64,000 nucleotides of DNA, taken from contig NZ_CP053381.1 of the NCBI RefSeq assembly GCF_017868775.1, forward strand, positions 1,860,001-1,924,000. Direction: 5' to 3'. Every line of letters begins with the position of its first letter. Position 1 is the stretch's first letter. This document shows positions 8,446-16,830 of the stretch, piece after piece. The translations under genes were made by a program, and so were the position numbers. The stretch comes from Billgrantia sulfidoxydans (GTDB lineage Bacteria; Pseudomonadota; Gammaproteobacteria; Pseudomonadales; Halomonadaceae). The notes below the pieces were generated by a model. It saw only the letters and a program-made list of their open reading frames with translations, had not been told where the DNA came from and searched no databases.

Positions 8446-10506
8446 TCAGGTCATCCAGTGCACCGGCGCGCGCGGGTCGGGTTCGTAGGCGAAATAGCTG
8501 CCGGTGCGGATCGTTCGCGCCAGGTGCTCGCCGAGGCTCGGGTGATGTTGCGAGATGCGCTTGAGGGCGTAGCGCAGCGAGCGGGTGGCGCTGGTGCGAG
8601 CGCGTTCCAGGCCGTCACCGACGGCTCTGGCCCGGCCGTTCAGGCCGACGCCGCGACGAAGCTCATCGATCAGGAACTGGCGATCGGCACGCGCCAGCTC
8701 GGCGCGGTGGAAGTCGTTGTTTGCCTCGGCCTCGGCAATGTCCTCTTCGGTCTCGGCGAGCCGCTGTCGGTAGGCCTCACGCGCCTTCGAGTCGAACACT
8801 TCCAGCCCCGCCTGGCCCAAGCCGGAATGGGCATCGCGCCTGGGGCCATCCACAGTGTCACCGACAGGGAGTGAGCCACGCTCCACTGCCACCAGGTCGA
8901 GCACGTGGAATTCCCGGCCGGGCTCCGTCAGCAGGCGTTCCAGGTAGTGCATGCCCTTCAGATCCTTCAGGTACACGGTAAGACCGTCGAACGTCACCGT
9001 GCGCATGTCCCCCTCGCAACGGAAGACACACTGCTCGGGCTCGGCCGCTTGCCGCGACGCGGTGACCGGCAGGTGCTCGCGGGCCAGTTTCGCCCAGGGC
9101 AGGGCATGGAGGGTCTCGAAGGCTCGACACGCCGCCTCGAGCTCCCGTTCGGCCGTCTTCTCGTCGCCCGCCGTGCGGTGCGCCGCCGCGAGCTCGACGC
9201 GCAGTTGCGCTGCCTCGAACGGCATTCGCAGCGAGACCCACTCCATGACGGCCTCGCTGAGAAGCCGTATCGCATCGCTCGCCTGACCGTCGTACAACGC
9301 CAGGCGCCCCTGCGCGGCGAGCGCCGAGTTCTGCAGCGTGCGGCTGCGGTACGTCCGGGCGATCTCCGCGAGGTCGGCTGCGGCGGTGCGAGCCGTGTCG
9401 GCGTCTCCGGCCGCCAGCGCAATGACCACCTGGGCATCGCGCAAGGGAGCCCGCTGCAGGCCTCCCGAAGGCGGGCGCTCCTTCGACGGCACGTCGAATG
9501 GATGGTCGAGGGCGCCGTTGATCATGGACAGCGCTTCGTCGGCCCGACCCTGGGCCAATCGCAACAGCGCCAGGCCCGGCTGAGGCAGCCAGGCGTTTTG
9601 ATGCGCCGCGAGAAACGCCTCCTCGGCACCGGCGAAGTCACCCTTGCGCAGCCGCGCGTTGCCGAGTTCGGTCAACGGCCAGCCGTACTCCCGCCGCATC
9701 CACGGGCGCAGCTCCTCGCAGGCCAGCAGCGCCTCCTGCTCGGCGGCGTCGCAAGGCCCGCGCAGGCGCATGATCTCCGCGCGGTGCACCCGGCAGCGCC
9801 CGTTGAGCCCACCGAACGCCGCCCCATGGCGCCAGCGTTCCATCGCCTCGGTCCACTCCTCGGCGCGGTCGTGCTGGCCGATCCACTGCATGGCGCAGAT
9901 GACCTCGCACCACATCTGCCCCGTGGTGAGGGGGTCGAGATGGCCGGAGCTCAGCTCCACGGCAACGTCGTCCAGCGCACTTAGCCCCTCATCCAGGTCG
10001 CCGTCATGGATGCGGACCCGCGCCATGGCCACCCGCCCGATGATCGACGGCGGTGCCAGGCCGTGCCGTTGGCCTTCGTCCATGGCCCGTTGCGCCCACT
10101 GCGCCGTGCCCGGCATGTCACCGCACATCAGGCGCTCATAGGTGCGCACCGCGGCGAGCCACGCCCAGGCGGGATTGTCCGGCGCGTCTTGCACCAGGCG
10201 TTCCGCCCGCGACAGCCACGCGCGTACCGTGGCCATCAAACCCGTGTCCATCATCAGGTACATGCCGACCATGACGGCGGCGAAGGCAGCCTCATGGAGA
10301 CGGTCCGCTTCCAGGTGCAGGTGGTAGAGCTCGCCATAGGCGGCCAGCGTACCTTCCAGGTCGCCGGTGCCGTAAGCCGCCTGGGCTCGTAGCGCCAGCA
10401 GCTCGGCTGAAGGGGGCATCGAAAGCCCGTCGAGCAGTTGCTGGGCCAGGGCGAAGTCGCCGGCGTCGAGGGCGGTGCGAATCGACGACAGGTCCGCTTT
10501 CGTCAT
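8446..10506 (-). CDS. TPR-repeat regulatory protein with conserved C-terminal domain
   Basis: Protein of 686 residues made mostly of helical hairpins typical of tetratricopeptide repeats (about residues 1-480). No signal peptide, membrane segment or NTPase motif was seen. The C-terminal 180 residues look different. A segment near 505-545 (FDGLTVYLKDLKGMHYLERL) precedes a charged helical stretch, and then a part ending LGEHLARTIRTGSYFAYEP. Similar tails occur, as I recall, at the ends of large ATPase/TPR regulators in other bacteria, where they may bind DNA; this is from memory. The gene is divergent from a truncated haemoglobin gene across about 100 bases with an inverted repeat, so it may regulate that gene. 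The function is otherwise unknown. Confidence 0.7.
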   Translation of the reverse strand: MTKADLSSIRTALDAGDFALAQQLLDGLSMPPSAELLALRAQAAYGTGDLEGTLAAYGELYHLHLEADRLHEAAFAAVMVGMYLMMDTGLMATVRAWLSRAERLVQDAPDNPAWAWLAAVRTYERLMCGDMPGTAQWAQRAMDEGQRHGLAPPSIIGRVAMARVRIHDGDLDEGLSALDDVAVELSSGHLDPLTTGQMWCEVICAMQWIGQHDRAEEWTEAMERWRHGAAFGGLNGRCRVHRAEIMRLRGPCDAAEQEALLACEELRPWMRREYGWPLTELGNARLRKGDFAGAEEAFLAAHQNAWLPQPGLALLRLAQGRADEALSMINGALDHPFDVPSKERPPSGGLQRAPLRDAQVVIALAAGDADTARTAAADLAEIARTYRSRTLQNSALAAQGRLALYDGQASDAIRLLSEAVMEWVSLRMPFEAAQLRVELAAAHRTAGDEKTAERELEAACRAFETLHALPWAKLAREHLPVTASRQAAEPEQCVFRCEGDMRTVTFDGLTVYLKDLKGMHYLERLLTEPGREFHVLDLVAVERGSLPVGDTVDGPRRDAHSGLGQAGLEVFDSKAREAYRQRLAETEEDIAEAEANNDFHRAELARADRQFLIDELRRGVGLNGRARAVGDGLERARTSATRSLRYALKRISQHHPSLGEHLARTIRTGSYFAYEPDPRAPVHWMT

Positions 10507-10531
10507 CGCTCAATTGCCTTTTGTTGCGGTT

Positions 10532-10548
10532 GTAACAAGGAATGTTAC
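10532..10548. promoter_or_regulatory. Inverted repeat between TPR regulator and globin genes
   Basis: GTAACA-AGGAA-TGTTAC is a perfect 6-bp inverted repeat with a 5-base spacer, located between two divergent genes. Position and symmetry suggest an operator for one or both. It does not match the FNR or NsrR consensus I know. Confidence 0.45.
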
Positions 10549-10610
10549 GCCCTTTATGTAGGTGCCACGGCACCGAACCGAAACCGCATCCAAGAAAGGA
10601 GCATCTCGCC

Positions 10611-10979
10611 ATGAACGAAACCCTTTATCACAGACTCGGCGGTCGCGACGGTATTGACAAGCTCTGCGACCGCATCGTCGAACTCCACCTGCAGAACGAC
10701 GTCGCCGGCCCACGCTACCAGGCCCTCGACCAGGAGGCGCTGGAGCGGGCCCGCATCAAGGTCAAGGAGTTCATCGCGGCCGGTACCGGCGGGCCGGTGG
10801 AGTACACCGGGCGCTCGATGCTAGAGACGCACACCGGGATGAACGTCAGCGCGGCCGAATACGTGGCCGTGATGGACGACATCATGCAAGCCATGAACGA
10901 GATGGAGTATCCGCGCCCGGTGTGCGACGAAGTGCTGGGCATTGCCTATTCGCTCAAGGGAGAGATCATCCACCGATGA
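10611..10979 (+). CDS. Truncated haemoglobin, group I-like
   Basis: Globin of 122 residues beginning LYHRLGGRDGIDKLCDRIV, the typical start of group I truncated haemoglobins. The GGPVEYTGRSM segment is followed by the expected proximal haem ligand His74 in LETHTGMNV. Members of this family bind O2 or NO and often detoxify NO. The ATG at 10611 is preceded by AAGAAAGGAG at good spacing; a longer reading from 10542 has no such signal and would run through the putative operator. It is divergent from the TPR protein. Confidence 0.9.
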   Translation: MNETLYHRLGGRDGIDKLCDRIVELHLQNDVAGPRYQALDQEALERARIKVKEFIAAGTGGPVEYTGRSMLETHTGMNVSAAEYVAVMDDIMQAMNEMEYPRPVCDEVLGIAYSLKGEIIHR

Positions 10980-11234
10980 GCGAGGTCATGCCGCTCGGCC
11001 ATCCCCAGCCGCGGCCGGTTGCTTCGGCCGTCGGGCCGGGTGTCCTATTCTCCCGATGCCGGTATCGGCCAGCTTGGCGCCGGTCGATGCCGGTCTGTGC
11101 AACATCGCCATGAAGGGCCAAGTCTTCGCCTAACCTGTAGCTGATGTGCTGGGCGACACCGGAAAGGGCGACGGTAACGTATACGCTACCGCGACATTTC
11201 AACTGCACTCGTTCGGCCTGGACAGGAGGAGAGC

Positions 11235-11678
11235 ATGATGCCACGCGACAAGGCCAAGCCAGCGGCAGAAGCGAAACCGAAACTGCTTTCGGGAGGCAAC
11301 CCGCAGATCCCCAAGGGTGACGGCGACGGCCCCGTACAGGCCTACATCGCCGCCATGCCGGAGTGGAAGCAGGACGTCGGGCGCCGGCTCGACGAGCTCA
11401 TCGTGCGTACGCTGCCCGAGGTGCGCAAGGCCGTGAGGTGGAACTCGCCCTTCTATGGCATCGAGGGCCAGGGCTGGTTTCTCACCTTTCACTGCTTCAC
11501 CAAGTACATCAAGGTGGCGTTTCTCAACGGCGCCTCGCTGGAGCCACCCCCGCCTGTCGCCTCCAAGGACCCCAACACGCGCTACCTGCACATCCACCAG
11601 GATGAGCCGATCGACGAAGCCCAACTGGAAGAGTGGCTTCGCCAGGCAGCCCGGCTGCCCGGCGAGCGGATGTTCTAG
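11235..11678 (+). CDS. DUF1801 domain protein
   Basis: Small soluble protein of 147 residues. The central segment (VQAYIAAMPEWKQDVGRRLD, then VRKAVRWNSPFYG, then GWFLTFHCFTKYIKVAFLNG) matches the DUF1801 (YdhG-like) fold. Its biochemical role is not known. AGGAGGAGAGC lies directly upstream of two consecutive ATG codons (11235 and 11238), so the exact start is ambiguous by one codon. It stands alone, about 255 bases after the globin gene, with no sign of an operon. Confidence 0.8.
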   Translation: MMPRDKAKPAAEAKPKLLSGGNPQIPKGDGDGPVQAYIAAMPEWKQDVGRRLDELIVRTLPEVRKAVRWNSPFYGIEGQGWFLTFHCFTKYIKVAFLNGASLEPPPPVASKDPNTRYLHIHQDEPIDEAQLEEWLRQAARLPGERMF

Positions 11679-11738
11679 AGGACGTTCTAGCGAATGCTCA
11701 TTGAACCCGTAGCCATCGCCTGAACCAAGGACTAGTTG

Positions 11739-11997
11739 ATGATGACCACGAATCAACCGATTGCTCGATGTGCTTGTGGAAGCGTTGAACTCGAGGTAAC
11801 CGGCTCCCCGATTTTGGGTGCCGCTTGCTATTGCGACGATTGCCAGGAAGGTACTCGTCAAATCGAAGGGCTCCCGAACGCACGTCCGTGCATCGATCAT
11901 CGAGGCAGGCGGCTTCGAGCATCCGGTGCCATTCTTTCAGGCTGGCTTGATCCATGCCTGGCTATCAAAGCGAACTCAAACCCAGCCGCCTGACTAA
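11739..11997 (+). pseudogene. Decayed GFA-family gene head, with a possible methyltransferase tail fragment
   Basis: The first 43 or so codons (IARCACGSVELEVTG, then ACYCDDCQEGTRQIEGLPNA) match the Cys-rich N-terminus of GFA-type, formaldehyde-activating-like zinc proteins. After about position 11868 the match is lost and the frame stops at 11993, giving only 84 residues. In another forward frame, ending at 11997, the text EHPVPFFQAGLIHAWLSKR reads like the end of an S-adenosylmethionine-dependent methyltransferase. The simplest explanation is a deletion that fused the head of one gene to the tail of another. The second match is weaker than the first. Confidence 0.55.
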
Positions 11998-12036
11998 ACT
12001 ATAAATCGTACGGCACACGTCGCCGAGGGGCATGCC

Positions 12037-12690
12037 ATGCCGTTTACCGTGGAGCAGTTCTTCGGGGTGTTCGGGGCTTACCACGAAGCGGTCTGGCCGG
12101 CACCGCTCGTACTGAGCGGCCTGGCCCTGATCGGTATAGTGCTGATCATCAGGCCGAGCCGTTGGAGTCACGCGGCGGTAGCCGGCATATTGGCCGCACT
12201 ATGGGCATGGCTGGCCATTGCCTACCACTTTGTCTTCTTCGCACGCATCAATCCGCTAGCGTATGCCTTTGCCGCCTTGTCGCTCGGCGGTGCGTCAATA
12301 TTCTTCTGGGAAGGGCTGGTCCGTCATCGGCTCCGCTTCGAGTGGCGTGGCAACGCGCGTGCCTGGATCGGTGCGGCATTGGTCGGCTTCGCGTTGGGGG
12401 TATATCCGGTTTGGTCGTGGCTGGTTGGCCATACCTACCCCCACATGCCGACGTTCGGGCTTCCTTGCCCCACCACACTGTACACGCTGGGGATGTTGGC
12501 GTTCCTGGTTCCACCCTATCCGCGCTGGCCCCTCCTGGTACCGGTCATCTGGAGCGCCATCGGAGCCCAGGCCGCCTTCTTTCTAGGAGTAGGGCAGGAT
12601 CTCTCCCTCATTGGGGCAGGGCTGATGGGCGTGTACCTGATGATGCGCAATGGCAGGCCGCGCCACGAGACGGCGAAGCCTACATGGTGA
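12037..12690 (+). CDS. Multi-pass membrane protein, DUF6064-like
   Basis: Hydrophobic protein of 217 residues with six or seven predicted membrane segments, for example APLVLSGLALIGIVLII, ILAALWAWLAIAYHFVFF and TLGMLAFLVPPYP. The N-terminal MPFTVEQFFGVFGAYHEAVWP and the PTFGLPCPTTLYTLGML segment are typical of DUF6064 proteins as I remember them. No function is established for the family. It lies alone between the decayed GFA gene and the DUF2703-sigZ pair. Confidence 0.65.
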   Translation: MPFTVEQFFGVFGAYHEAVWPAPLVLSGLALIGIVLIIRPSRWSHAAVAGILAALWAWLAIAYHFVFFARINPLAYAFAALSLGGASIFFWEGLVRHRLRFEWRGNARAWIGAALVGFALGVYPVWSWLVGHTYPHMPTFGLPCPTTLYTLGMLAFLVPPYPRWPLLVPVIWSAIGAQAAFFLGVGQDLSLIGAGLMGVYLMMRNGRPRHETAKPTW

Positions 12691-12778
12691 CTGACATGCA
12701 GTTCCCTGACGGAACAGGGGGATTATCGTGCAGAATTTTTGCGTCCTTCTGCCGCCTGGCCCGTCTTCTGATGTGAAA

Positions 12779-12797
12779 GCCTCGCCAAGGGCGAGGC
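12779..12797 (+). promoter_or_regulatory. Hairpin just upstream of the DUF2703 ribosome-binding site
   Basis: GCCTCGCC-AAG-GGCGAGGC forms a perfect 8-bp stem ending about 15 bases before the TGGAGGAACC ribosome-binding site. There is no U-tract, so an mRNA leader structure or the remnant of an upstream terminator are both possible. Confidence 0.35.
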
Positions 12798-12819
12798 GCT
12801 CACCCCTGGAGGAACCCAA

Positions 12820-13452
12820 ATGAAGCAGAAAGCTCAGGCACCCGTATCGGCCGAGGTGAGCCACACGCCCTCAGATATCGACATCGAACTTTTGGCCCTC
12901 GACCTTACGAGCTGTACGCGATGCGCCGGTACCCTTGAGAATATTGAAAAAGCTATCGAAATCGTGCGCCCCGCAGCTGAGGCGATCGGGACCAGGCTGA
13001 ACGTCAACAAGATAATCATCGATTCAGAAGCTCGGGCTGTTCGGCACCGGTTCAGTTCCTCGCCTACCGTTCGGGTAAACGGTCTCGACCTCGCATTCGA
13101 AACCCGGGAGAGCCGCTGTGACTCCTGCACGACACTCAGCGGGTCGGATGAGGGCACGAGTTGCCGAATATGGCACTACCGTGGCGAGGAATACACAGAA
13201 GCCCCCGTTGGGTTAGTGGTCGAAGCGCTGCTCGGCGTCTTGGCGGGGCAGCGTTCCGCAGCGCCGGCACCGGTTGAATATGGGGGAGTGCCAGAAAACC
13301 TGCGGCGCTTCTTCGCCGGTAGGGCGGCCCGGCAGAACGGCGCAGCGCATTCATGCTGCGACCCAAGCGAACAGGCCAATTGCTGCCAGCCACAGGCCAA
13401 GGCCGAATGCTGCGGCCCAACCACGGAGGAGGATTCATGCGGGTGTCGTTGA
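12820..13452 (+). CDS. DUF2703-like protein with Cys-rich C-terminal tail
   Basis: Soluble protein of 210 residues. The thioredoxin-like DUF2703 part carries LDLTSCTRCAGT (Cys32 and Cys35) near the start and a CDSC motif in the middle. The last 35 residues hold eight cysteines arranged as three CC pairs plus a terminal CGCR, a likely soft-metal or thiol-sensing tail. GGAGGAACCC gives a good ribosome-binding site. The 3' end overlaps the sigma-factor gene by 16 bases, so the two are translationally coupled. The role is unknown. A metal/redox sensor, or a partner controlling the sigma factor, is an inference from this coupling and from the shared CxCR ending of both proteins. Confidence 0.75.
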   Translation: MKQKAQAPVSAEVSHTPSDIDIELLALDLTSCTRCAGTLENIEKAIEIVRPAAEAIGTRLNVNKIIIDSEARAVRHRFSSSPTVRVNGLDLAFETRESRCDSCTTLSGSDEGTSCRIWHYRGEEYTEAPVGLVVEALLGVLAGQRSAAPAPVEYGGVPENLRRFFAGRAARQNGAAHSCCDPSEQANCCQPQAKAECCGPTTEEDSCGCR

Positions 13453-14006
13453 GCGCGAACGACGAACAGGCCCAACGCCTGCTGTGGCAGGCGTTTCGCA
13501 CCGAACTTCTACGTTTCGTGCGCAGGCGGCTGGCGGACGAGAGCGTGGCCGAGGATATCGTGCATGACGTCCTCATCAAGGCATTCTCCCGCCGCGATGA
13601 GCTGAGGGACGACTCCCGGCTGCGCGCATGGCTCTACCAGATCACCCGCAATGCGCTGGTGGATCACTACCGGGCGCACAAGCCGCTGGCACCGCTGCCG
13701 GCGGAACTGGCGGAATGGCCGGAGGCAGATGATCGAGCGGAAGCGGAGCTGGCCCTGTGCCTGCGTCCGCTCATGGACAAGCTGCCGGAAAAGTACCGCG
13801 CAGCGCTGCTCTCCACCTTGGAGAGCGGCTTGAGCCAGGAACAGTACGCATCCCAGGCGGGGCTGTCGATCTCCGGCGCCAAGTCCCGCGTGCAGCGCGG
13901 TCGTACCATGTTGCGGGATGCGCTGGTGGAGTGCTGTCGGGTCGAAATGAACCAGCGTGGAGAGGTACTGAATTACGACGTTGGCGAAGGGTGCCAATGC
14001 CGCTAG
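13437..14006 (+). CDS. sigZ: SigZ-like ECF RNA polymerase sigma factor
   Basis: Sigma factor of 189 residues. Region 2 spans about 12-75 (FVRRRLADESVAEDIVHDVL, then LRAWLYQITRNALVDHYR). Region 4 spans about 110-165 (LPEKYRAALLSTLESGLSQE, then AGLSISGAKSRVQRGR). The C-terminal extension (ECCRVEMNQRGEVLNYDVG and a final CQCR) is characteristic of the SigZ type and carries four cysteines. The start is ATG at 13437, with GGAGGAGG just upstream, inside the end of the DUF2703 gene. No conventional anti-sigma factor (zinc-finger or membrane) is nearby. The Cys tail suggests redox or metal control. Confidence 0.85.
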   Translation: MRVSLSANDEQAQRLLWQAFRTELLRFVRRRLADESVAEDIVHDVLIKAFSRRDELRDDSRLRAWLYQITRNALVDHYRAHKPLAPLPAELAEWPEADDRAEAELALCLRPLMDKLPEKYRAALLSTLESGLSQEQYASQAGLSISGAKSRVQRGRTMLRDALVECCRVEMNQRGEVLNYDVGEGCQCR

Positions 14007-14052
14007 CGCAAGACCGCCCTGGGACACCGTGACATTCCATGCCGCCAATCGC

Positions 14053-14083
14053 TCATAGCCTGCCTCTCATAGCCTGCCCCTAT
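14053..14083. repeat. Tandem 14-bp repeat with OxyR-like half site upstream of katG
   Basis: Two direct copies of TCATAGCCTGCC(T/C)C lie at 14053-14066 and 14067-14080. The second copy extends into ATAG-N7-CTAT at 14069-14083, which has the spacing of one OxyR half element. It lies about 180 bases before katG, a known OxyR target in other bacteria. Confidence 0.4.
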
Positions 14084-14265
14084 CGAGCCGAAAGCCTCCC
14101 TCCAGCTTGACGGTTTCGCTCTCTAATCCTTGACTGATACTTGACGGCTTACGGGACGCTCAATGCCTGCGGCGAAGGGCTGCAAGGCGTTTACAACAAC
14201 ATGAGGCGATGCGGCGTTATCGGCTCAGATACCCTGTAGGCCACCATCCAGTCGAGGAGAAGACC

Positions 14266-16464
14266 GTGTCCGATCAAAAGCCTACACGCCGGGAGTACGG
14301 GGCGCGCACGACATCCCGTCTGCAGGGCAACGAGCACTGGTGGCCCGACCAGCTCAACCTCAACATCCTGCACCAGAAACACCCCGACGCCAGCCCGTTC
14401 GGGGCCGACTTCAGCTATGCCGAGGCATTCTCGCAGCTCGACGTCGACGAACTCTGCGCCGATCTCGATGCCTTGATGACCGATTCGCAAGACTGGTGGC
14501 CCGCCGACTGGGGCCACTACGGCCCGTTCTTCATTCGCATGTCGTGGCACGCCGCCGGCACCTACCGTGCGCTGGACGGCCGCGGCGGCGGCGGTACCGG
14601 CGCCCAGCGCTTCGCCCCGCTCAACAGCTGGCCCGACAACGGCAACCTGGACAAGGCCCGCCGCCTGCTGTGGCCGATCAAGCAGAAGTACGGCGAGAAG
14701 ATCTCCTGGGCCGACCTGCTGGTTCTCGCCGGCAACCGCGCACTCGAAACCATGGGTTTCCGCACCTTCGGCTTCGGCTTCGGCCGCGCCGACATCTGGG
14801 CACCCGAGGACGACATCTACTGGGGCCCCGAGACCGAGTGGCTCGCCACCAACGACGAGCGCTACACCGGCAGCTGGGAAGACGGCAGCCGCGTGCTCGA
14901 CAACCCGCTCGCCGCGGTGCAGATGGGCCTCATCTACGTCAACCCGGAAGGCCCCAACGGCATTCCCGACGCGATGAAGTCCGCCCAGGACGTACGCGAG
15001 ACCTTCGCCCGCATGGGCATGAACGACCGCGAGACCGTCGCGCTGACGGTGGGCGGCCACACCTTCGGCAAGATGCACGGCAACGGCTCGCCGGATGCCG
15101 TGGGCGAGGCCCCCGAGGCTGCCAAGATCCACCTGCAGGGCTTCGGCTGGGCCAACACCAATGAAACCGGCCTCGGCGAGTACACCGTGACCTCCGGCCT
15201 CGAAGGCGCCTGGACCCCGACGCCGACCCAGTGGGACAACGCCTACCTCAACACCATCTTTGCCCATCAGTGGGAGGTGAAGAAATCGCCCGCCGGCGCC
15301 AACCAGTGGGAGCCGGTCGAGGTCAAGGAAGGCTACTGGGTGCCCGACGCCCATGTGGAAGGCAAGAAGAACCCGCCGGTGATGAACACCGCCGACATGG
15401 GGATGATCACCGACCCCATCTACCTCGAGATCGCCAAGGACTTCCACCAGAACCCCGAGAAGCTCGCCGACGAGTTCGCCCGCGCCTGGTACAAGCTGCT
15501 GCATCGCGACATGGGCCCGCGCGCCCGCTACCTCGGCCCGCAGGTGCCCGACGAGGTGCTCGTATGGCAGGACCCGGTGCCCGAGCACCAGGGGCCGCTG
15601 GTCAACGACCAGCAGATCGCCACGCTCAAGCAGCAGATCGCCGACTCTGGCCTCAGCGCCAAGCAACTGGTGAGCACCGCCTGGGCCTCGGCCTGCACCT
15701 ACCGCCAGACCGACCACCGCGGCGGCGCCAATGGCGCGCGCATCTGTCTCGAGCCGCAGACCGGCTGGGACATCAACCTGCGCTCCGGCGTGTACGACGT
15801 CATCGACAAGCTCAAGCAGATCAAGGACGCCTCGGACGCCAACATCTCGCTGGCGGACATGATCGTGCTGGGCGGCAGCGTCGGGGTCGAGATGGCGGCC
15901 AAGGCGGCCGGGCACAACATCACCGTGCCGTTCACCCCGGGCCGTACCGACGCCACCCAGGAAATGACCGAGGTGGATACCATCGCCTACCTGGAGCCGA
16001 GGCACGACGCCTTCCGCAACTACATGCAGCCCCAGGTGACCTCCATCCCCGCCGAACACCTGATGGTCGACCGCGCCTTCATGCTCAACCTCAGCGTACC
16101 GCAGATGGCCGCACTGCTCGGCGGCATGCGGGCCATCGGCGTCAACGTGGGAGACAACGACGACGGCATCCTCACCGACCGCCCCGGCCAGCTGACCAAC
16201 GACTTCTTTGTCAACCTCGTCGATATGGGCACCGTGTGGGAGCCCCTCGATGACAGCGAAGAGCGCTTCGAAGGCCGCCACCGCAAGACGGGCGAGAAGA
16301 AGTGGACCGCCACCCGCGTCGACCTCGTGTACGGCTCCAACTCCCAGCTACGCGCCATCGCCGAGGAGTACGCCGCCAACGGCGGTGAGGAGCGCATGAT
16401 CGACCGCTTCGTGAAAGGGTGGGTCAAGGTCATGGAGAACGACCGCTTCGACCTGCACCGCTGA
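14266..16464 (+). CDS. katG: Catalase-peroxidase KatG
   Basis: Bifunctional haem catalase-peroxidase of 732 residues that removes hydrogen peroxide. The distal haem site is [11 protein letters not shown] and the proximal His is in [11 protein letters not shown]. The residues of the Met-Tyr-Trp adduct are all present: Trp in MSWH, Tyr in [10 protein letters not shown] and Met in ARMGMND. A second, degenerate peroxidase-like domain follows (about 400-732), as usual. GTG at 14266 is chosen as the start because AGGAG lies six bases upstream; an in-frame ATG at 14209 has weaker support. A terminator-like hairpin follows the gene. Confidence 0.97.
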   Translation: MSDQKPTRREYGARTTSRLQGNEHWWPDQLNLNILHQKHPDASPFGADFSYAEAFSQLDVDELCADLDALMTDSQDWWPADWGHYGPFFIRMSWHAAGTYRALDGRGGGGTGAQRFAPLNSWPDNGNLDKARRLLWPIKQKYGEKISWADLLVLAGNRALETMGFRTFGFGFGRADIWAPEDDIYWGPETEWLATNDERYTGSWEDGSRVLDNPLAAVQMGLIYVNPEGPNGIPDAMKSAQDVRETFARMGMNDRETVALTVGGHTFGKMHGNGSPDAVGEAPEAAKIHLQGFGWANTNETGLGEYTVTSGLEGAWTPTPTQWDNAYLNTIFAHQWEVKKSPAGANQWEPVEVKEGYWVPDAHVEGKKNPPVMNTADMGMITDPIYLEIAKDFHQNPEKLADEFARAWYKLLHRDMGPRARYLGPQVPDEVLVWQDPVPEHQGPLVNDQQIATLKQQIADSGLSAKQLVSTAWASACTYRQTDHRGGANGARICLEPQTGWDINLRSGVYDVIDKLKQIKDASDANISLADMIVLGGSVGVEMAAKAAGHNITVPFTPGRTDATQEMTEVDTIAYLEPRHDAFRNYMQPQVTSIPAEHLMVDRAFMLNLSVPQMAALLGGMRAIGVNVGDNDDGILTDRPGQLTNDFFVNLVDMGTVWEPLDDSEERFEGRHRKTGEKKWTATRVDLVYGSNSQLRAIAEEYAANGGEERMIDRFVKGWVKVMENDRFDLHR

Positions 16465-16509
16465 ACGACAGGTCCGCGGCAGTAACGCGGACCTGGCTCA
16501 AAAAACCGA

Positions 16510-16545
16510 CCCCGAAGGTGGTAATCCCGCCTTCGGGGTTCTTAA
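16510..16545 (+). terminator. Intrinsic terminator after katG
   Basis: ACCCCGAAGG (16510-16519) and CCTTCGGGGT (16531-16540) form a 10-bp stem followed by TTCTT, about 45 bases after the katG stop. This is a good rho-independent terminator shape. Confidence 0.75.
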
Positions 16546-16659
16546 TTCCACCTAATGCTTTCGTTGGCATTGCCCTCAACGTAATGCTTAGTTACGGTTA
16601 GTAAAAAGCTGCAAAGAATAGCTTAGAGACCAAGTAATACGCAGGGACTGCCGCATTAG

Positions 16660-16678
16660 GATGATGCGAATCATCATC
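16660..16678. promoter_or_regulatory. Candidate Fur box
   Basis: GATGATGCGAATCATCATC matches 15 of 19 positions of the Fur consensus, with perfect GATGAT/ATCATC arms. It sits in the 366-base gap between katG and the cold-shock/DUF1294 gene, about 150 bases before the latter. The rest of the gap holds the katG terminator and no supportable gene. It may control the downstream gene or an unannotated small RNA. Confidence 0.5.
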
Positions 16679-16830
16679 CATTCTGCCAGCAGGGGCGGTA
16701 GCGTGCCCCGACTCCCAAACTCCCCCTCCCGACACCTGCTTTACCTTCTATCTCAGTAATACCTACTGATTCAGAACCGTTCGGCCGTGCGTGGCATTCT
16801 GACAGCATCCTGATTAACCAAGGATAACTG

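Noticed and set aside
12711..12732. GGAAC element as an ECF sigma promoter upstream of the DUF2703-sigZ pair
   Set aside because: The spacing to any plausible -10 element does not fit the usual 16-17 bases.
14191..16281. Long open frame on the minus strand opposite katG (about 696 codons)
   Set aside because: It is a mirror of GC-rich katG codons; katG has all catalytic motifs, while the mirror has low-complexity Gly/Val/His text and no family motif.
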